Assembly: GCA_023439305.1 (NCBI GenBank)
Contig: JAEXOO010000039.1
Span: forward strand, 1 to 64,000
Length of the DNA: 64,000 nt
Direction of reading: 5' to 3'
Source: Pseudomonadota bacterium
GTDB lineage: Bacteria > Pseudomonadota > Gammaproteobacteria > Burkholderiales > Burkholderiaceae_B
The position numbers and the translations under genes were made by a program. The notes under the pieces were generated by a model. That model made no database searches and was not told where the DNA came from. It was given only the letters and a program-made list of their open reading frames with translations. Shown here in pieces: positions 60,574-64,000 of the stretch (positions are counted from its first letter, which is position 1; each line of letters opens with the position of its first letter).

Positions 60574-62109
60574 ATGAGCAACACCATCGAGCTTTCACCC
60601 GGCGCGCTGACCCTGGAACAACTGCGCCGCATCTGGCAGGATCAGGCTGTACTGAGCCTGCCGTCCAGCGCCATCCAGGCCATGGATGCGTCGTCGGCCA
60701 TCGTGCAGAAGATCATTCGCGAGGGCAATCCCGCCTACGGCATAAACACGGGCTTTGGCAAGCTGGCGCAGAAGCGCATCCCTGATGAAGACCTGGAGCA
60801 ACTGCAGAAGAATCTGATCCTGTCGCATTCGGTGGGCGTGGGCGAGCCCGTGGCCGATTCGGTGGCCCGGCTGATCATGGCCTTGAAGATAGGCAGCCTT
60901 GCACGCGGCTTTTCCGGCATACGGTCGGAAGTGGTCACGACCTTGCTGGACATACTGAACGCGGGCATCGTGCCCTTTATCCCCTCCAAGGGCTCGGTGG
61001 GCGCTTCGGGCGACCTGGCGCCCTTGTCGCACATGACCTTGACCTTGATCGGGCAAGGCCGGGCGCGGTTCCAGGGTGAATGGATGGATGCGGCCCAGGC
61101 GTTGCAGCGCGCGGGCATCACCCCCATCGTGCTGGCCGCCAAGGAAGGCCTGGCGCTGATCAATGGCACGCAGGTGTCCACGGCGCTGGCCCTGAACGGC
61201 CTGTTCCGCGCCCAGACTCTGTTCCGCAATGCCATTCTGGCCGGCGCGCTCAGTGTGGATGCCGCCAAGGGCAGTGACGCGCCGTTTGATCCGCGGATTC
61301 ACGAGGTGCGGGGCCAGGCCGGGCAAATCTACGCGGCGCGCCTGTATCGGGAATTGCTGGCCGGCAGCCAGATTCGCCAGTCCCATGTGGACAATGACAA
61401 TAAAGTTCAGGATCCCTATAGCCTGCGTTGTCAGCCCCAGGTCATGGGCGCGGTGCAGGATCTGATTCATCAGACCGGCCATACCCTGCTGATCGAGGCC
61501 AATGCCGTCACGGACAATCCGTTGGTCTTTCCGGGCCGGAATGGCGAGCCGGATCAGGTCATTTCCGGCGGTAACTTCCATGCTGAGCCGGTCGCCTTCG
61601 CAGCCGATACCTTGGCTCTGGCCATTGCCGAGATCGGCGCCCTGGCCGAACGGCGCGTGGCCTTGCTGATCGACGCCAGCATTTCGGGGCTGCCGCCGTT
61701 CCTGGTGCCGTCCGCAGGTTTGAACTCCGGTTTCATGATTGCCCACGTCACGGCCGCCGCCCTGGCGTCGGAGAACAAATCGCTGGCGCATCCGGCCAGC
61801 GTGGACAGTCTGCCCACGTCAGCCAATCAGGAAGACCACGTCAGCATGGCGACTTTTGCCGGCCGCCGTTTGGAAGACATGGCGCAGAACACTGCGGCCA
61901 TTGTCGCCATCGAGTTGCTGTGCGCGGCCCAAGGCATCGATTTCCATGCGCCGATGTTGACGTCGGCCCGGCTGCAGAAAGTGCAGGACGTCATACGCGC
62001 CGCCGCTCCGTTCTATGATCAGGACCGTTACCTGGCGCCCGATATCGAGGCGCTGAAAGCTCTGGTATTGAGCGAAGACTTGGCAAAGACGGCGGCAGAC
62101 CTGTTCTGA
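60574..62109 (+). CDS. hutH: Histidine ammonia-lyase
   Basis: HutH deaminates histidine to urocanate. The 511-residue product has the MIO-forming A144-S145-G146 triad in GSVGASGDLAPLSHM, INTGFGKLAQKRI near residue 57, LINGTQVSTALAL, and the C-terminal SMATFAGRRLEDMAQNTA. Length is typical. RBS ACAGGACTCACC precedes ATG 60574. It forms an operon with hutU and is followed by a terminator. Confidence 0.97.
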   Translation: MSNTIELSPGALTLEQLRRIWQDQAVLSLPSSAIQAMDASSAIVQKIIREGNPAYGINTGFGKLAQKRIPDEDLEQLQKNLILSHSVGVGEPVADSVARLIMALKIGSLARGFSGIRSEVVTTLLDILNAGIVPFIPSKGSVGASGDLAPLSHMTLTLIGQGRARFQGEWMDAAQALQRAGITPIVLAAKEGLALINGTQVSTALALNGLFRAQTLFRNAILAGALSVDAAKGSDAPFDPRIHEVRGQAGQIYAARLYRELLAGSQIRQSHVDNDNKVQDPYSLRCQPQVMGAVQDLIHQTGHTLLIEANAVTDNPLVFPGRNGEPDQVISGGNFHAEPVAFAADTLALAIAEIGALAERRVALLIDASISGLPPFLVPSAGLNSGFMIAHVTAAALASENKSLAHPASVDSLPTSANQEDHVSMATFAGRRLEDMAQNTAAIVAIELLCAAQGIDFHAPMLTSARLQKVQDVIRAAAPFYDQDRYLAPDIEALKALVLSEDLAKTAADLF

Positions 62110-62126
62110 TCTTGCTGTTCAGAGAA

Positions 62127-62159
62127 AACCGGCGCCGGGCAATCCGCGCCGGTTTTTTT
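62127..62159 (+). terminator. Intrinsic terminator after hutH
   Basis: A 9-bp GC-rich perfect stem (62127-62135 with 62146-62154) with a 10-base loop is followed by a T-run to 62159. Confidence 0.85.
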
Positions 62160-62189
62160 GTGCCCTCGCGGTGGGTCGGCCAGCGTACT

Positions 62190-62249
62190 GCATCACCCGA
62201 GACAAAACGCGGCACCTCGGGGGCAGCACGCCGACGACGCGGCGTGGGG
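62190..62249. repeat. Dispersed intergenic repeat, copy 2
   Basis: This stretch starts with GCATCACCC, has a CAAAA element and a GC-rich core, and ends CGGCGTGGGG, matching the boundaries and order of the 67-base copy at 43880-43946 though the middle has diverged. It lies in the gap between hutH and the nuclease gene. Confidence 0.45.
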
Positions 62250-62360
62250 ACTGTTGTTTGCCCTTGAGTGCGTAGTGCTACGCATGGATCAAATCGGAAT
62301 CTGGCCTGGGCGGTGATGGCTGGGCAGGGCATGCTTGGAAGGTGTCCCAAGGAGGGTTCC

Positions 62361-63301
62361 GTGTCCGCCCATGATGTCGCCTACCGTCAGATATTCAGCC
62401 ATGCCTGTGTTCTGCAGTCTTTGCTGGATGCCGTTCTGCCTGCTGACTTGTCCTGCCTGTTGGACAGGGATGGTGGCCAGCTTCTACCGACATCCTATTT
62501 TTCCCGCGGAGGGCGCAGCCGCCAGGCGGATCTGGTCTGGCGTCTTCAGCGTCGAGACTGCCGGGAACAATACGTGTTTTTGAGTCTGGAGCATCAGTCT
62601 ACTGTGGATCCTTTAATGGCCTTGCGCATGGCGACCTATTCCTCGTTGTTGCTGGAAAATCTGGCTCGCAGGCAGGGACTGAAAGCGGGCCGCTTGCCCT
62701 TGGTGTTGCCGGTGGCGGTTTACAGCGGTACGCGACGCTGGACAGCACCGGTGTGCCTAGATGCGCTTTTTGAGTCGGCGCCGGCGTTGTTGAAACGCTA
62801 CCAGCCCAGGCAGGAATACTTGCTGATTGAACAAAAAAAACAGCTTATGAATGGCTCCCTGCCGGCGAACAGCCTGTTAGGGCTGATCTTTCGTCTGCAC
62901 CATCACGAAAGCTTGGACGAGCTGCGCGAGCTTGTCCAGACTTTGAATTACAACCTTGCGGAGACGCGACGCAGGGCTTGCGCCGCACGCTGCTGGAATG
63001 GGTCATGCACGGCTTGCTGCCCGAGCGGCTGCCTGGTGTGCTCCTGCCGTCCTTAAAGCTCTTTTCGGAGATACCAACCATGCTGGAAGATCGTCCCCCT
63101 ATCTGGACCGAACAATGGATGGCACAAGGCCAGCAGTCTTTGCTGCGCTATCAAATAGAGCATCGCTTTGGCCCTCTGGCCCCGCATTTTCAGGAAATGC
63201 TGGGCCAGGGCTCGGAAGCCGATGTCCAGGCCTGGAGCTTGAACTTGCTCACCGCCGATAGCCTGCAGCAGGTCTTCCCCCCGGACTTGACTGACTACTA
63301 A
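62361..63301 (+). pseudogene. Frameshifted Rpn-family (PD-(D/E)XK) nuclease / putative transposase
   Basis: The first part (about 200 residues) begins VSAHDVAYRQIFSHACVLQSLL and contains the nuclease-domain segment REQYVFLSLEHQSTVDPLMALRM, typical of the Rpn / putative transposase family. Around 62958-62964 the family sequence continues in another frame, reading GDATQGLRRTLLEWVMHGLLP to the TAA at 63301. A single missing base would restore a protein of about 313 residues. It may be a decayed gene, a phase-variable gene or a read error. GTG 62361 has GGAGGG 5-10 bases upstream. Confidence 0.75.
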
Positions 63302-63376
63302 GTTGGCGGTGTCTTCAAAGTGCAAGCTGCCAGATCAGATGTGTGAAGACGGCACGCCACACCACACTTTGCAGTG

Positions 63377-64000
63377 TCAGTTTGTCGAGCCGTCTGCCAG
63401 TCTTTCCAGCGCCAGTTCCAGGCAGCGCTGCAGTACGGGCGTCAGCCGTTCGGCGCGGGTCGCATCATAGGTATAGGGCGGGGTTTCGTCCATATAGTTG
63501 ATTTGCGCCAGTTCCAGCTGCACGGCGTGTATGCCCTGGTCCGGCCGGCCGTAATGGCGGGTGATGTAACCGCCCTTGAAGCGCCCGTTGGCAACGGCGC
63601 TATAGCCGGTGCGGGCGGCTTCGTCAGCCAGGGATTGGGCCAGGCCGGGCAGGGCGCTGGCGTCGTCCGCCGTGCCGAAATTGAAGTCCGGCAGGCGGCC
63701 GTCGAACAGGCGCGGCACCGTGGACCGGATCGAATGCGCTTCCCACAGCAGCACGCGTTCGTGGCTGCCGCGCAGGCGCTGCAGTTCGCCCTGCAGGGCG
63801 TCGTGGTACGGCCGCCAGTACAGGTCGCGGCGGCGCTGTTTCTCGGTGTCGTCCGGCTGCTTGCCGGGCAGGTACAGCGCTTCTTCGTTGAAGGTATCCA
63901 AAGGCAGCAAGCCGGTGGTGTTCTTACCCGGATACAGATTCTGGTCGTCCGGCGGGCGATTCAGGTCGATAACATAGCGCGAATGGGCGGGCATCAGAAC
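63377..64000 (-). CDS. hutG: N-formylglutamate deformylase (HutG), 3' part
   Basis: The product ends inside the window, but its start lies beyond base 64000. The visible part begins SRYVIDLNRPPDD and includes WEAHSIRSTVPRLFDGRLPDFNFGTADD, GRFKGGYITRHYGRPDQGIHAVQLELAQINYMDE, matching N-formylglutamate amidohydrolases that end the five-step histidine pathway. It is transcribed opposite to hutUH. Presence of this form implies a HutF deiminase elsewhere (family knowledge), not seen here. Confidence 0.9.
   Translation of the reverse strand, partial: VLMPAHSRYVIDLNRPPDDQNLYPGKNTTGLLPLDTFNEEALYLPGKQPDDTEKQRRRDLYWRPYHDALQGELQRLRGSHERVLLWEAHSIRSTVPRLFDGRLPDFNFGTADDASALPGLAQSLADEAARTGYSAVANGRFKGGYITRHYGRPDQGIHAVQLELAQINYMDETPPYTYDATRAERLTPVLQRCLELALERLADGSTN

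Noticed and set aside
1..64000. CRISPR arrays, tRNA or rRNA genes and complete insertion sequences
   Set aside because: No regularly spaced direct repeats, tRNA-like cloverleaf or transposase with terminal inverted repeats could be identified by reading the window; the Rpn-family gene has no visible element ends.

Overview
The window looks like a chromosomal segment of a betaproteobacterium of the family Alcaligenaceae (Bordetella / Achromobacter / Alcaligenes group). This is inferred from gene content and order: rpsK-rpsD-rpoA-rplQ, cutA-dsbD, engB-hemB, cytochrome c4, resB-ccsA, lysA-lptM, mrcA, aroK-aroB-dgt, uvrA, ssb. The GC-rich codon use fits as well. No genus can be named from the sequence alone.

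Region 1 (1-29,300) is a housekeeping block. It holds the end of the ribosomal-protein/RNA polymerase operon, a two-component flavin monooxygenase with an AraC regulator (2.7-5.5 kb), and thiol-disulfide and cytochrome c biogenesis genes (cutA, dsbD, cytochrome c4, resB, ccsA). It also holds heme synthesis (hemB), a GGDEF/EAL signalling protein, lysine and cell-wall synthesis (lysA, mrcA), the shikimate genes aroK and aroB, dgt, uvrA, an MFS pump and ssb. Terminators are clear, several of them bidirectional.

Region 2 (29,300-32,300) is a small accessory block: an MFS transporter, a ChrB-N-like protein and a ferritin-like protein.

Region 3 (32,270-46,180) is the most unusual part. An FCD-type GntR regulator and a TauE-like permease face a 12-TM-type permease and a cytoplasmic gamma-glutamyltransferase-like hydrolase. 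These are followed by a heme-oxygenase-like diiron protein with a complete CADD-type ligand set, an aldehyde dehydrogenase, a GlcG/HbpS-like protein and a three-domain [2Fe-2S]/FAD/NAD reductase. Then come two small [2Fe-2S] ferredoxins around a protein of unknown family, an ornithine cyclodeaminase-like enzyme, an MpsC-like (DUF2294) protein, a NIF3-like protein and a GATE-domain permease. Five intergenic GTATAC-centred sites, several continuing as CCGTTT, suggest one regulon. I read this as an uncharacterised oxidative catabolic pathway; its substrate is not visible in the sequence.

Region 4 (46,200-64,000) holds a metallo-beta-lactamase-fold protein, a tyrosine/lipid phosphatase, and a polar amino acid ABC importer in an operon with an aromatic-type aminotransferase and a D-2-hydroxyacid dehydrogenase. 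A LysR regulator, a Rieske oxygenase with its reductase and the histidine utilisation genes follow (hutC, hutU, hutH and the 3' part of hutG). A frameshifted Rpn-family nuclease gene sits between hutH and hutG. The position of the Rieske pair beside hut suggests that it converts a histidine derivative, for example an N-methylated one, into a hut substrate. That link is inference.
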